Source of the DNA: Acetobacter oeni
GTDB lineage: Bacteria > Pseudomonadota > Alphaproteobacteria > Acetobacterales > Acetobacteraceae
Reading direction: 5' to 3'
Assembly (NCBI RefSeq): GCF_011516825.1
Contig: NZ_WOTA01000017.1
Span: forward strand, 1-64,000
Length of the DNA: 64,000 bases
Part shown: positions 35,928 to 46,200 of the stretch, in pieces
Layout of the letters: each line of letters opens with the position of its first letter
Position numbering within the stretch: position 1 is the first letter of the stretch
Made by a program: the position numbers and the translations under genes
Notes under the pieces: generated by a model
What the model was told of the DNA's origin: nothing
The model's database searches: none
The model's input: the letters and a program-made list of their open reading frames with translations, nothing else

Positions 35928-37562
35928 TCAGTTCAGGCTGCTGCGTTCCACTTCCAGCAACGCCAGCCCCTGTGACGGGACGGCGATATCGATGCCGCTT
36001 TCGGGGATGACGATGTCCTGCCCGGTATCCGGGGCGGCTGCCCGGATCAGTTCTTTCTGTTGCGCCGGTGTGGGCACGGCGGGTTCGCCGAGACGTTTCC
36101 AGGCGGGCATGACGTTGCCGTGCGCCTGATCGACACGCCATATTCGTGCTGTGACACGGGTCGGGGCGGACCGGAGGCGGAGATGAAAGATCCTGTTCTT
36201 TCCATCGGATGTTATGTGCTGGCCGGGAAGGTCGGGCGGGCCGTAATTCCATAAAGCGACATCGAGACGGCCGTCCGCATTTCGTGTGATCAGGGCGGAA
36301 TCACTGCTTTCCGGCAGGCGGCGTTCGCCGAGTTTGTGCAGAAGAGCGAAGGCATGAAAAGCCGGTTTTGGGATTCCCTGTTCGGACACGACGCCGAAGA
36401 CGCCGGGGAGTTCGGCGCGGGGGATGCCCTGTTCCTCGAAATTATCGGAGAATGTCCAGTAACTCATCATCGCGGTCAGGCCGTCGCAGTCATGCGCGGT
36501 CTGGGCCAGCCACGCGCCGAGATAAGGGCTGGCGGACAGGCCATCATCCGAATTCCAGTCGGCTCCGAATTCGGAAATGATGAGGGGCAGGCGCGACTGT
36601 CTGGCGGCGCGCTGAAGTTCGGCGACATGGGCTGTGGCCGCGCACACCATATGCGCCGGTGTTTTCTGTGCGTCGGGAACCGGCACGCGGTCGGGCGGAT
36701 CGTTGGCGTAAACATGAGTTGAGAGAAAATCTATGGGGCTGTGTGCCGCTGTGACATGCGCCAGGAACTCGGGCACCCAGCTTGTCGTGGCTGTGGCCGG
36801 TCCGCCGACTTTCAGTTGCGGGTCAGTGGCTTTGATCGCGCGGGCGGTGTGATCGTAGAGTGTGAAATAGGTCTCCATCTGGGGATTGCCGCCCCAGGAG
36901 GCCTGGTTCGGCTCGTTCCAGACTTCGAAATACCAGTGACGGACCTCGTTTTTTCCGTAGCGGGTCTCGACATGGCGGGTAAAGGCCCGGATCAGGTCAT
37001 CCCACTGCGCGTAATCCGCCGGGGGCGACACGTTGGCGCGGTACCAGAATGTCCCGCTGCTGTAATCGGTTACGCGGTGCAACTGCTGAGCTTCCGGCTG
37101 CAACGGCTGTAGCCCGCCGCGTCTGCGAAATGAATCCGAGCCCAGCAGGCCTGGCATATAGCCGATTTCCACGAAGGGTCGCACGCCACGGGCGAGCAGG
37201 GCGTCATACACCTGATCGATATAGCGGAAATTATAGACGGGCCGTCCGTTGTTATCGAGCGAGACGAGGCCCATTTCGTCGCCGAAGACGCCGTGGAAGC
37301 GGACGTAGTTAAAGTGCGTTATGCTTTTTACCAGCGACAGGTTCTTCAGGTAGTTTTCGCGCAGGCCGAGGACGGCCCGGCCCGATCCGAACATTTCTTC
37401 CCAGAAATGCGGAAATGGCTTTCCGGGTTGCCGGGGGTCGATCACGATATTGTCTGTCTGCGCCCGGGCCGGTTGTGCCTGTGTGGCGGCGGCTGAGAGC
37501 AGAAGCAGATATAAAAAACGTTTTCCGGTCATGATGATCGGCAGATCCCTTGCGATGGACAC
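35928..37562 (-). CDS. Secreted glycoside hydrolase family 39 protein (beta-xylosidase-like)
   Basis: Retaining glycosidase. The 534- to 544-residue product has a signal peptide FLYLLLLSAAATQAQPARA. Its (beta/alpha)8 domain has THFNYVRFHGVFGDEMG, the acid/base Glu in WYFEVWNEPNQASW, and the nucleophile Glu in LPLIISEFGADWNSDD. A C-terminal beta-sandwich follows. These match GH39 xylosidases, but substrate specificity cannot be read here. The start is GTG at 37562 or ATG at 37532, the latter giving a tidier signal peptide. No other glycan-use genes are adjacent. Confidence 0.87.
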   Translation of the reverse strand: MSIARDLPIIMTGKRFLYLLLLSAAATQAQPARAQTDNIVIDPRQPGKPFPHFWEEMFGSGRAVLGLRENYLKNLSLVKSITHFNYVRFHGVFGDEMGLVSLDNNGRPVYNFRYIDQVYDALLARGVRPFVEIGYMPGLLGSDSFRRRGGLQPLQPEAQQLHRVTDYSSGTFWYRANVSPPADYAQWDDLIRAFTRHVETRYGKNEVRHWYFEVWNEPNQASWGGNPQMETYFTLYDHTARAIKATDPQLKVGGPATATTSWVPEFLAHVTAAHSPIDFLSTHVYANDPPDRVPVPDAQKTPAHMVCAATAHVAELQRAARQSRLPLIISEFGADWNSDDGLSASPYLGAWLAQTAHDCDGLTAMMSYWTFSDNFEEQGIPRAELPGVFGVVSEQGIPKPAFHAFALLHKLGERRLPESSDSALITRNADGRLDVALWNYGPPDLPGQHITSDGKNRIFHLRLRSAPTRVTARIWRVDQAHGNVMPAWKRLGEPAVPTPAQQKELIRAAAPDTGQDIVIPESGIDIAVPSQGLALLEVERSSLN

Positions 37563-37731
37563 CGGTACGGATCGTCAGGCGCTGCCGGAGAGAGAGCGCC
37601 TGAACCTGTTATTTGCAGTTCCGGTTCGTAAAACGGCTGACACCGGCGTGACTCTGTTCAGACCACAAAAATGCCTGTCTGGCAAAAAGGGGTGGTCGGG
37701 TTTCCGGGATCGGGGGTTCTGTTTTGCGGGC

Positions 37732-38028
37732 TTATCGGTCCACATGTCCGAGATCGCGTTCGGGGGAGATGACATCGCGGACCCGTTGTTTCAACTCTTT
37801 CGGTCCCGGGAAACCACCATCGCGCTTTCGCTCCCATATGAGGGTGTCGCCGACGTGGATTTCGAACACGCCGCCTGTATCCGGGATCAGCGCCACTTCG
37901 CCCAGCGCCTGTCCGAAGGTTGAGAGCAGTTCCTGCGCCATCCATCCGGAGCGCAGGAGCCAGTTGCATTGCGTGCAGTAACGGATGGAAACCCGGGGGC
38001 CGCTTTCAGGATTTATGCTGTCTGTCAT
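37732..38028 (-). CDS. SelT/SelW/SelH (Rdx) family thioredoxin-fold protein
   Basis: The 98-residue product from the ATG at 38028 has the Rdx redox motif VSIRYCTQCNWLLRSGWMA (CxxC where selenoprotein W has CxxU). GGVFEIHVGDTLIWERKRDG and FPGPKELKQRVRDVI follow, the latter the family's C-terminal helix. The function in bacteria is not established and a thiol redox role is inferred. No selenocysteine codon is involved. Confidence 0.88.
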   Translation of the reverse strand: MTDSINPESGPRVSIRYCTQCNWLLRSGWMAQELLSTFGQALGEVALIPDTGGVFEIHVGDTLIWERKRDGGFPGPKELKQRVRDVISPERDLGHVDR

Positions 38029-38603
38029 GGCTCTGCCGCCTTCATTGCTGAGATGTGGTTTTTTACAGATTGGCGCCGGCCCGGGTTCTGTCCCTGTAAC
38101 CCGACAGGGAGCGGCATGCCCCTGCACTTCGATCTGTTTATAAATAAACAGACAGGTCTGGAAATGGTTCTGTTGTCGTCAGGCTCAGGAATGTTAATCT
38201 ATTGCTTTGAGCCATGAGCGGCGATTTACAGGTGAGGACAGCCTGCGGGCGGGCTGTCTGAGTATCGGACGCTGGAGTGGGCCGGGTGGTTCGCCGGTGC
38301 CGCCGCATGAAAGTCTGTGAACCGTGCATCACATTATCGCGGTGGGAAACCTCTTCCCGCGCCGGGGGGCTCCCGGAGTTTTCTGATGAGCGCATCTGTC
38401 ATGATATTTTCTTTGTGGACCGGATTTTTTACTGGTTTGCTTTGAGCCGGAGGGGGGTGTGCTGTTTCAGTATTAATTGATGACCACCAGTTTTATCTTT
38501 TTGTTCTCCGTAGTGTTGAAAGTTCTGTATAGGCAGGTTGTGGTCATTGACTTGGAAATGTATTTATTCATAGTGGTTAATTGATTTTTATTAGAGGCTA
38601 CTG
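38029..38603. other. Intergenic region before the glycosyltransferase
   Basis: About 575 bases without a supportable gene. A small hairpin CTGTTTA-TAAA-TAAACAG lies at 38134-38151. From 38470 the sequence becomes AT-rich, continuing into the glycosyltransferase gene, which suggests a composition boundary near 38460. Confidence 0.4.
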
Positions 38604-39701
38604 ATGATAAATGTATTTGTTCAGCTTAGCTATGGGTATGGCGGCAGGAATTGGAATGAACAATTCCGGAACAAAAAAATACTGGGGACTAATGAGCCTT
38701 ATGCCTATGGATATTACAGAGGTAGTTCTGACGATATCAGGGTTACCTATTCTGAAGATATTCAAAAAGAAACATTTTTTCAGAAATATATTCGTTATGC
38801 CGCGAGGCTTGTATTTGGATTTGATTTTATGCAGGTCTGGAGAAACCGCGGAAAGATTCGGTCCGGTACGGATGTGGTCTGGACCTATAATGAGTCCCAG
38901 ATGCTGGGGGTCATGCTTCTGAAAAAACTGATGCGGCTGAACAGGATAAAAGTTATCGGACAGAGCGTGTGGCTGATCGATAAATGGCCAGAAAACCGGC
39001 TGAGGCAGAAATTCTATCGCTGGCTGCTGAAGGATGTGGATGTAATGACATTCAACAGCCGGATGAACTCCGACATAGCAAAAAAAATGTTTCCTCACAA
39101 TCGAGTAGAATTTACGAAATTCGGCATACGATGTGACGAGATGTTACCATATGTCAGAAAAGAAGTCGGAAACATCATCGCTGTGGGAAATGATCGCAGC
39201 CGGGACTGGGCGACGCTTGCCGCCTGCGCGACCCGGATGCCGGGGGAGGAGTTCCTTCTGGCAACGCAGAATGCGGATGCGATCGCAATTGCCGGGCAAC
39301 ACGCCAATATGCAAATTGCCAGTTTAAAGACAAACGATGAAATGTCTTCATTTTATAATAAATCAATTATGGTCATTGTGCCGCTGAAAGATAATAAATA
39401 TGTAAGCGGACTTACTGTCGTTGAAGAATCCGGTGTTATGGGGGTGCCTTGTATTGTAACTGATACAGGGGGGCTCAGGGATTACTTTACGGACGATATG
39501 GTATATTTTGTTCCCGTGGGAGACGAGCAGGCGCTGGGCCGGGCGATACAGGATCTTGTGCAGGACGAGGAAAAGCGTGGCCGCATGGTGAAGAATATAC
39601 AGGAATATATGCGCACGTCACTGAACAGCCAGACATATGTGGACGAATATGTTCAGATTACCCGGCAGCTCGTGCCGGGTTCAGGGGCTGCTAAATCATA
39701 G
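38604..39701 (+). CDS. GT-B glycosyltransferase (GT4-like)
   Basis: The 365-residue product shows a degenerate N-terminal Rossmann half. Its C-terminal half is characteristic of GT4 enzymes: VGNIIAVGNDRSRDWATLAA, then MVIVPLKDNKYVSGLTVVEE with the nucleotide-sugar Glu, and GVMGVPCIVTDTGGLRDYF. Sugar donor and acceptor are unknown. It is AT-richer than its neighbours, stands alone and is followed by an IS remnant, so it was probably acquired. Confidence 0.8.
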   Translation: MINVFVQLSYGYGGRNWNEQFRNKKILGTNEPYAYGYYRGSSDDIRVTYSEDIQKETFFQKYIRYAARLVFGFDFMQVWRNRGKIRSGTDVVWTYNESQMLGVMLLKKLMRLNRIKVIGQSVWLIDKWPENRLRQKFYRWLLKDVDVMTFNSRMNSDIAKKMFPHNRVEFTKFGIRCDEMLPYVRKEVGNIIAVGNDRSRDWATLAACATRMPGEEFLLATQNADAIAIAGQHANMQIASLKTNDEMSSFYNKSIMVIVPLKDNKYVSGLTVVEESGVMGVPCIVTDTGGLRDYFTDDMVYFVPVGDEQALGRAIQDLVQDEEKRGRMVKNIQEYMRTSLNSQTYVDEYVQITRQLVPGSGAAKS

Positions 39702-39984
39702 AACTGACCGGTGAGTCACGGGGGCGCATGCGGAGCGTCTGTGGATGAACTGTTTTTGCTGACTGACGGCCAGGTGGGGTAGCTTGAGCCGTTATTGCCT
39801 GCCGGTTCACGGGGGTCTTTGGGTGGATTTTTGTGGTCCTGACTCCTGACGGAGCGGGCCTGGTCTGCCGATGTATCTGATGATCGGCGCGATCTGTGCT
39901 TACAGCACGCTGGCCCGTAGTGTGTGTCCCGGCTTAAAAGGGATTTTTTTCTGCTATGTCAGGTGGACAGAAGGCAGGCTGAGT

Positions 39985-40372
39985 TCAAAGTCGCACGCTG
40001 TCTGTGATGTTCAGGGGCGATCTGTCCGACTTTAGCTGACTGTGCAGGAAGGGCCGGTGATTTCCGAAGGTGCGGGCGTTCTGCTGGCCGGTCTGCGGGC
40101 TGAGGCATCAGAAGTCGTCGGGGATCGGGGTTATGACAGTAGCAAAATCAGACTGTTTCTCGCGGAGCTGAATATCGCAGTCTGTTTTTCGCCAGAGAGA
40201 AACCGGACATCAAAGCGGTTTTATTGCCGATATTTGTATAAAAAGCGTCGTTCACATCGGGAACATGTTCGCAGGGGTCAAAGCCTGGCGACGTATTGCC
40301 GCAGGTTATGACGGACGCGCATGTGCAGTCATGGCGGCAATCCGTGGCGCAAAAGCTTCGTACTCTGTCTGA
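39985..40372 (+). pseudogene. Degenerate IS5-family transposase remnant (second copy, different element)
   Basis: Fragments SKSHAVCDVQGRSVRL, an in-frame TAG, then LTVQEGPVISEGAGVLLAGL, VVGDRGYDSSKIRLFLAELN and YKKRRSHREHV lie in one frame. The frame then shifts to GNMFAGVKAWRRIAAGYDGR and AVMAAIRGAKASYSV. These are the C-terminal DDE regions of an IS5/IS1031-like transposase. The N-terminal half is missing. Sequence differs from the remnant at 12838-13342, so the two derive from distinct elements. Confidence 0.8.
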
Positions 40373-40411
40373 AGGAATGAATCCTGAGGCTGGCGCGGGC
40401 GGGTCCTGTTT

Positions 40412-41692
40412 TTATTCGGTCATTTCCGCGCACCAGCGGCGGCGCAGCGTGTTGGCGATCAGCATCATGACCGGTCCCAGGGCCATGACGGCGGCCATCG
40501 GGACCACGGAACTGGTTGGCATGAATCCCATCAGGAGGCCGCTGACGGCGCCGATGGTGAACTGCATTGTCCCCAGCATGGCCGAAGCACTGCCGGCGTG
40601 TGCGCCATGATGATGGAACGCCAGGACCGTTGCGTTGGCGCCGACGAATCCCAGCGCGGCGTTGACGCCCATGATCAGTGCGCCGATCAGGAGCGGATGC
40701 GCCGGTGTGGCGATGCCGGTGGCGGTGAGCAGCAGGAAGAGTCCGGCCATCAGTGCCGTGCCGTAAATGCCGGCCTGCATCAGGGAGGCCAGTCTGACCT
40801 TATGGACCAGCCGCCCGCTGACCTGGGTTGAGGCGATGAACACCGCCGCGTTGGCGCCGAAGAACAGGGCGTATTGCTGTGGTGTGAAGCCGAGCAGGTG
40901 TTCGAACACGACCGGGGAGCCGCCGAGATAGGCGAACATGACGAACGTGCCGGCGCTGGCGATCAGGGCGTTGAGGACGAAATGGGGTTCTTTCAGGATT
41001 GTTATGTAGCGTGCGAGGATTGCCATGGGAGGCAGGCGCAGGCGCCTTGACAGGGGCAGGGTGTCCGGGAGCAGGAACCAGATCGCCGCGATGGCCAGGA
41101 GGCCGTAGATCACCGCGATCCAGAAAATCCAGCGCCAGACGCCGACGGCCAGGACCAGGCCGCCGAGCGAGGGGGCCAGGATTGGCGCCACGCCAAAGAT
41201 CAGGGTCAGCTGGGTCATGATTCTGGCGCCTTCGCGGCCTGTCGCGACGTCCCGGATGAAGGCCCGCGGCACGACGCTGCCGGCCGAGCCGCCGACTGCG
41301 GCGAGGAAGCGGAACAGGCAGAACGCCCGGTAGTCTCCGGTCATGGCGCATCCGGCCGAGGCCAGGGTGTAGATTCCCATGCCGAGCAGGAGGGGCACCC
41401 GGCGTCCGAACCGGTCCGAGAGTGGCCCGCAGGAGAACTGCCCGACCGCGAGTCCGGCGAACCAGGTTGCGAGGGTGAACTGCGCCGAGCCCGGGCCGCC
41501 CCCGAGGTCGCGATCGAGCTGCGGGAAGGCCGGGAGATACATATCTGTTGAAATCGGCCCGATCGCCGTTATCAGGCCGAGCAGGGCAATCAGATAGAAC
41601 GGCAGACGACCGGTGGTTTGAATCGTCTGGAGCGCGAGCGCGGGCGACATGTTTCGACCTGTCATGAAAGGCGAAAGGGGAAAGGCGGTCAT
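40412..41692 (-). CDS. MFS multidrug efflux transporter, Bcr/CflA family
   Basis: Drug:H+ antiporter with 12 membrane segments in 426 residues. Family marks are the first helix GLITAIGPISTDMYLPAFPQ, motif A GPLSDRFGRRVPLL, and RFLAAVGGSAGSVVPRAFI with the following RDVATGREGARIMTQ. Substrates are unknown. An internal ATG at residue 15 (MSPALALQ) may be the true start. It is divergent from the RND operon. Confidence 0.9.
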   Translation of the reverse strand: MTAFPLSPFMTGRNMSPALALQTIQTTGRLPFYLIALLGLITAIGPISTDMYLPAFPQLDRDLGGGPGSAQFTLATWFAGLAVGQFSCGPLSDRFGRRVPLLLGMGIYTLASAGCAMTGDYRAFCLFRFLAAVGGSAGSVVPRAFIRDVATGREGARIMTQLTLIFGVAPILAPSLGGLVLAVGVWRWIFWIAVIYGLLAIAAIWFLLPDTLPLSRRLRLPPMAILARYITILKEPHFVLNALIASAGTFVMFAYLGGSPVVFEHLLGFTPQQYALFFGANAAVFIASTQVSGRLVHKVRLASLMQAGIYGTALMAGLFLLLTATGIATPAHPLLIGALIMGVNAALGFVGANATVLAFHHHGAHAGSASAMLGTMQFTIGAVSGLLMGFMPTSSVVPMAAVMALGPVMMLIANTLRRRWCAEMTE

Positions 41693-42073
41693 TCACCTGT
41701 TTTTGTCCTGCTGTCCACGGGCTTTACGCGTGCGGGAGGCCCCTGGTGTCGCATGGCAGATCAGAAGACGGTGAGGGGTGTGATGACCGGTCTCTTCTGT
41801 TTCAGTTGAAGATCGACATAAAAATTTAAAAAATGTATCGCTCCGTATCGCCTGAAACGGGTGTCAGGCCGTTGCAGAGTCGGCGTGGCTGTTTTAGGTG
41901 CAGGTCTCTCAGGCGCAATCGGCGGCCCGACCGCCGTGGCGCACTTTTTCGTGGCACCGGAGGACGCGGGCGGATTGCCATATTATCTTCACGATGGCGG
42001 TGCATGTTGCCTGAAATCCATTCCGACCTCAGGGACAGCGTGTCTGCCCGTGGCTGATGACTCCCGGACCCTG
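41693..42073. other. Divergent promoter region of the MFS pump and RND operon
   Basis: About 380 bases. The adaptor frame is open upstream to 41861, but the signal-peptide-bearing start at 42074 is preferred. An AT-rich patch AAAATTTAAAAAATG at 41821-41835 could hold a promoter. No regulator gene or clear operator was found. Confidence 0.4.
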
Positions 42074-43231
42074 ATGTCGCTCCATGTCGCTTTTTCCGTA
42101 TTCCGGGCGTTGTGCCGGCCTGCTGTCGCGGTGCTGCCGGTTCTGATCGGTCTGGCTTTTGCCGGCGCCGGCCATTCCGCGCGGGGGGCTGACAGCGCGC
42201 CGGCGCCGGTTCCGGACGTGCAGCATCGTCCCAACGGGCTGCTGGCGGTTGAGCCGGGTTCTCCGGTGGATAAGCGGCTGGTTGTCGGCCCTGTCAGCAT
42301 GAGCCGGTGGGATCGTGGCACGACGTCGCCCGGGACCATCGTGGCCGAACCTTCCCGGAACGTAACGGTGCTGCCGCCGTCCGCCGGTCGCATTATCGAT
42401 ATGACCGTGAAGATTGGCGATCATGTTCAGGTCGGCGATGAGCTGGCGCATATTCTGTCCGCCGATGTGGCTCAGGCGACGGCGGATGAGATCAGGGCCA
42501 GGGCGGATCTCGATCTGGCCCGCCGGACGTTTAAGCGCAATCAGGGCGTTCTCTCTGCGGGTGGCGGGACGGCGAAGGACCTCGACTCGGCGAGGGCGGC
42601 TCTGACCGAAGCGGAGGCGGAGGAGGACCGCGCCCAGACGAAGCTGGACGCGCTGTCGGCGAGCACCACGGACAGCGGGGTGATGACCCTGAAATCGCCG
42701 ATCGAGGGCGATGTCAGCATTGTGAACGCCACGGCGGGCGTGAACATCACCGACATCACGCAGCCGCTTGTGGTTGTCACCAGCATTGATGAAGTCTGGG
42801 CGGTGGCGGATGTGCCGGAGCGCGATATTGCCGGTCTGGCTCTCGGGCAGCCGGTCAATCTGACGATGCCGGCGTTTCCGGGCAAAATCTTTCATTCCAC
42901 CGTGTCGGGCATTACGCCGATCATGCAGCCCGACTCGCAGGTTCTGGATGTGCGCGTCATTCTGCCCAATCTGGACGGCAAGCTGCATCCGAACATGTAT
43001 GCCAGCATGACCGTTATGGAGCCGGAGCCGCCGACGCTTTCGGTGCCGCAATCCGCTCTGCTGATGAACAACGATGCGGTGACCGTTTTTGTGGAAGTGA
43101 GGCCGCACACATTCGAGCGGCGTTCCGTGCGGATTATTTATGACGATGGCGATAACTGCCGCGTTCTTTCCGGGCTGAGTGCCGGCGAGAGGATTGTGAC
43201 CTCGGGCGCTATCCTGCTCAACGATGATTAA
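42074..43231 (+). CDS. RND efflux periplasmic adaptor (CzcB/CusB-like membrane fusion protein)
   Basis: Links the inner-membrane RND pump to the outer-membrane channel. From ATG 42074 the product has 385 residues with a signal peptide (VAVLPVLIGLAFAGAGHSAR). The barrel-sandwich half VLPPSAGRIIDMTVKIGDHV is followed by an alpha-hairpin coiled coil (about 145-205) and a second lipoyl half MTLKSPIEGDVSIVNATAG. The beta-barrel region and MPP domain end in LSAGERIVTSGAILLNDD. It overlaps the pump gene by 8 bases (ATGATTAA), indicating coupled translation. Confidence 0.9.
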   Translation: MSLHVAFSVFRALCRPAVAVLPVLIGLAFAGAGHSARGADSAPAPVPDVQHRPNGLLAVEPGSPVDKRLVVGPVSMSRWDRGTTSPGTIVAEPSRNVTVLPPSAGRIIDMTVKIGDHVQVGDELAHILSADVAQATADEIRARADLDLARRTFKRNQGVLSAGGGTAKDLDSARAALTEAEAEEDRAQTKLDALSASTTDSGVMTLKSPIEGDVSIVNATAGVNITDITQPLVVVTSIDEVWAVADVPERDIAGLALGQPVNLTMPAFPGKIFHSTVSGITPIMQPDSQVLDVRVILPNLDGKLHPNMYASMTVMEPEPPTLSVPQSALLMNNDAVTVFVEVRPHTFERRSVRIIYDDGDNCRVLSGLSAGERIVTSGAILLNDD

Positions 43232-46200
43232 CGCGATCATTGCAGGCTGCCTGCGTCAGCGCCGGATAGTCTTTCTCGGCGCCATCATCCTGGCTGTCTG
43301 GGGCGTTATTTCCTGGCGCAACATTGCTGTTGAGGCTTATCCGGATCTGTCCGCCGTTACCGTGATGGTGACGACGCAGGTTCCGGGGCTGGCTGCCGAG
43401 GAGATCGAGCAGCAGATTACCATTCCGCTGGAGCGTCAGCTGGCCAGCACGCCCGGGCTGGTGGATACGCGCTCATCCAGTACGTTTGGTCTGTCGCTGA
43501 TTACGCTGATTTTCAAAGACAGCACGGATGTTTATTTCGCCCGGCAGCGCGTGACCGAGCAGCTGGCTCAGGTGACGGTGCCTTATGGCGCGACGCCGGG
43601 GCTCGGTCCGGTGACCAGTCCGTCCGGGGAAATCTACCGCTACACGCTGGAATCCGATCGCGCCAATCTCATGCAGCTTTCCGAGCTTCAGCGCTGGGTG
43701 GTGATGCCGGCCCTGTTGCAGATTCCCGGTGTGGCGACGGTCAACAATTTTGGCGGGTTCACCAAGGAATATCAGCTGGTTCTCAAGCCCGGGGCGCTTC
43801 AGCGCTACAATATCGGGCTCAACGACGTTCTGACCGCAATCCAGAGCAATAATGCCAATGCCGGCGGGGGGCGTGTGACGCGCGGGGATCAGTCCTACGT
43901 GGTTCGTGGCAACGGGCTGGTGCGTAATCTCGACGACATGAGCAATATCGCTGTGATCCAGCGGCATGGTATTCCGGTTCTGCTGCGTGATCTCGGGCAG
44001 CTTCAGCTCGGGCATCAGGTTCGCGAGGGGATTCTGGGCAAGGACAGCAATCCCGACACCATTGAGGGCATCGTGCAGATGCTCACCGGCCAGAATGCGT
44101 CTCTGGTGCTGAAGAATGTTCATCAGCAGGTTGCGGTTCTGCAGAAGCAGCTTGATCCGATGGGGGTGAGGATCGTCCCCTATATCGACCGCGATACGCT
44201 TGTGAACGCCACCACTGACAAGGTGATGGACACGGTTTTCAAGGGTGTCGGGCTTGTCATTATCGTGCTGCTGATTTTCCTGGGCAGCCCGCGCAGCGCG
44301 CTGGTGGCCGCGATCACCATTCCGCTGGCGCTGGCTTTTGTGTTCGTTGTGATGAATGCGCTCGGGATGGCGGCCAATCTGTTTTCTCTGGGGGCGATTG
44401 ATTTCGGCGTTGTCGTGGATGGCGCCATTGTCATCACCGAGGCCATTCTCCGGTTGCGGGAGGAGCGCCCGACGGAGGTGATTGAACTGAAGGACGTTCT
44501 GACGCTGACGAATCAGATCGGGCGTTCGATTCTGTTTTCCACGTTGATTATCATTGTGGCTTACAGCCCGCTTTTCGCGTTCGAGGGGTCCGAGGGGAAG
44601 CTCTTTCGCCCGATGGCCTATACGGTCAGCTTCGCGCTGTTCGGCGCATTGCTGAGTGCCACCATGCTGACGCCGGCGCTGGCGTGGCTTGCGATGCGTA
44701 AGCCGCACCGGCTGTTTCACAACAGGCCGCTGGAGTGGCTGCACCGGCAGTATCGTCACTGGCTCGGTCATTTTGTTGATCGTCCTTTGCTGGCTTATGC
44801 CGGCGGCGGGATTGCGTTCGCGCTTGTCGTCATTCTCGGGATGACGGTTGGCCGGGAGTTTCTGCCGGAGCTTGATGAGGGGGCGCTCTGGCTTCAGGTT
44901 GAGCTGCCTTCGGGCATTTCGCTGGACAAGGCCAGCGAGATTGCCAGTGAGATCCGCAGGGCCATTCATTCGTTTTCAGAGACGTCCTATGCCATTACGC
45001 AGCTTGGCCGTAACGATTCCGGCACTGATCCGTGGACGCCGTCGCATATCGAGATGCCGGTTGGTCTGAGGCCGTACAGCACCTGGCCGAAGGGAGAGAC
45101 CAAGGCGCAGTTCGAGCAGAAGCTGCGGCAGCGGCTGCATCAGATTCCGGGGATCAGTTTCGACATCAGCCAGCCGATCGAAGACGGGATGAACGATCTG
45201 GTCGGTGGCGCGCATTCGCCACTTGTTCTGCGTGTTTACGGGGAGGATTTCCGTGAGATGCGGCGGGTTGGCGAGGACATTGTGCGCCAGCTGAAGACCG
45301 TGTCCGGGACGACGGATGCCTCGATCTTTCAGGGGCCGGAGATTCCGGAGCTTTCCATTGTTGCCGACCGGCCGGCGATGTCGCGCTATGGCGTTAAAAT
45401 TTCCGATGTCATGAATGTCGTTCAGAACGGCATTGGCGATGCGGCTGTTTCACAGCTTTATATCGGTGACCGCACCTACAATATGACGGTTCGTTTCCAG
45501 ACCGACGAGACCCGCAATCTTCAGTTGCTGGCTCATCTGCCGCTGACCGGCTCTTCGGGCGCCGAGATTCCGCTGGAGGCGCTGGCGAAGATTGCTCTGG
45601 AAACCGGACAGTCCAATATTTCGCATGAATACAATCACCGGCAGATCACGATCCGGGTGAACAATGGCAGTCGCCCGCTGTCCCAGTATCTGCCGGACGC
45701 GCAGGCGCATATTGATCGTTTCGTTCATTTCGACGCGTCGAAATATCGTCTTGAGTGGGCGGGTACTTTTCAGCAGGAGCAGCGTGCTCAGGCGCGTCTG
45801 ACGATTGCGCTGGCGATTATGTTCGCGGCCATGCTGGTTCTGCTGTTCGGGGAGTTCCGGCTGTTTCGGCAGGCGGTGCTGGTTCTTGCCGTGGTTCCGC
45901 TTGCCACTCTGGGTGGTCTGGTGGCGCTGCATGTGCGGGGCGAGACGCTGAATGTGGCCACGACTGTCGGGTTCATCGCGCTGTTTGGCGTTGCGATTCA
46001 GAACGGTATTATCATGGTGTCCAACATCAACCGTCATCGGTCAGATGGTATGGCGTTGCGGGATGCGGTGATCGAGGGGGCGGGCGAGCGTTTCCGGCCG
46101 GTTCTGATGACGGCGACGGTGGCGTCGGTCGGCATGTTGCCTGCGGCGATTGCGACCGGCATCGGCACCGATGTTCAGCGTGGTCTGGCCACGGTGGTGG

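Noticed and set aside
43473..44969. 498-codon antisense frame within the RND pump gene
   Set aside because: Gln/Asn/Arg/His-rich shadow translation; the plus-strand pump is unambiguous.
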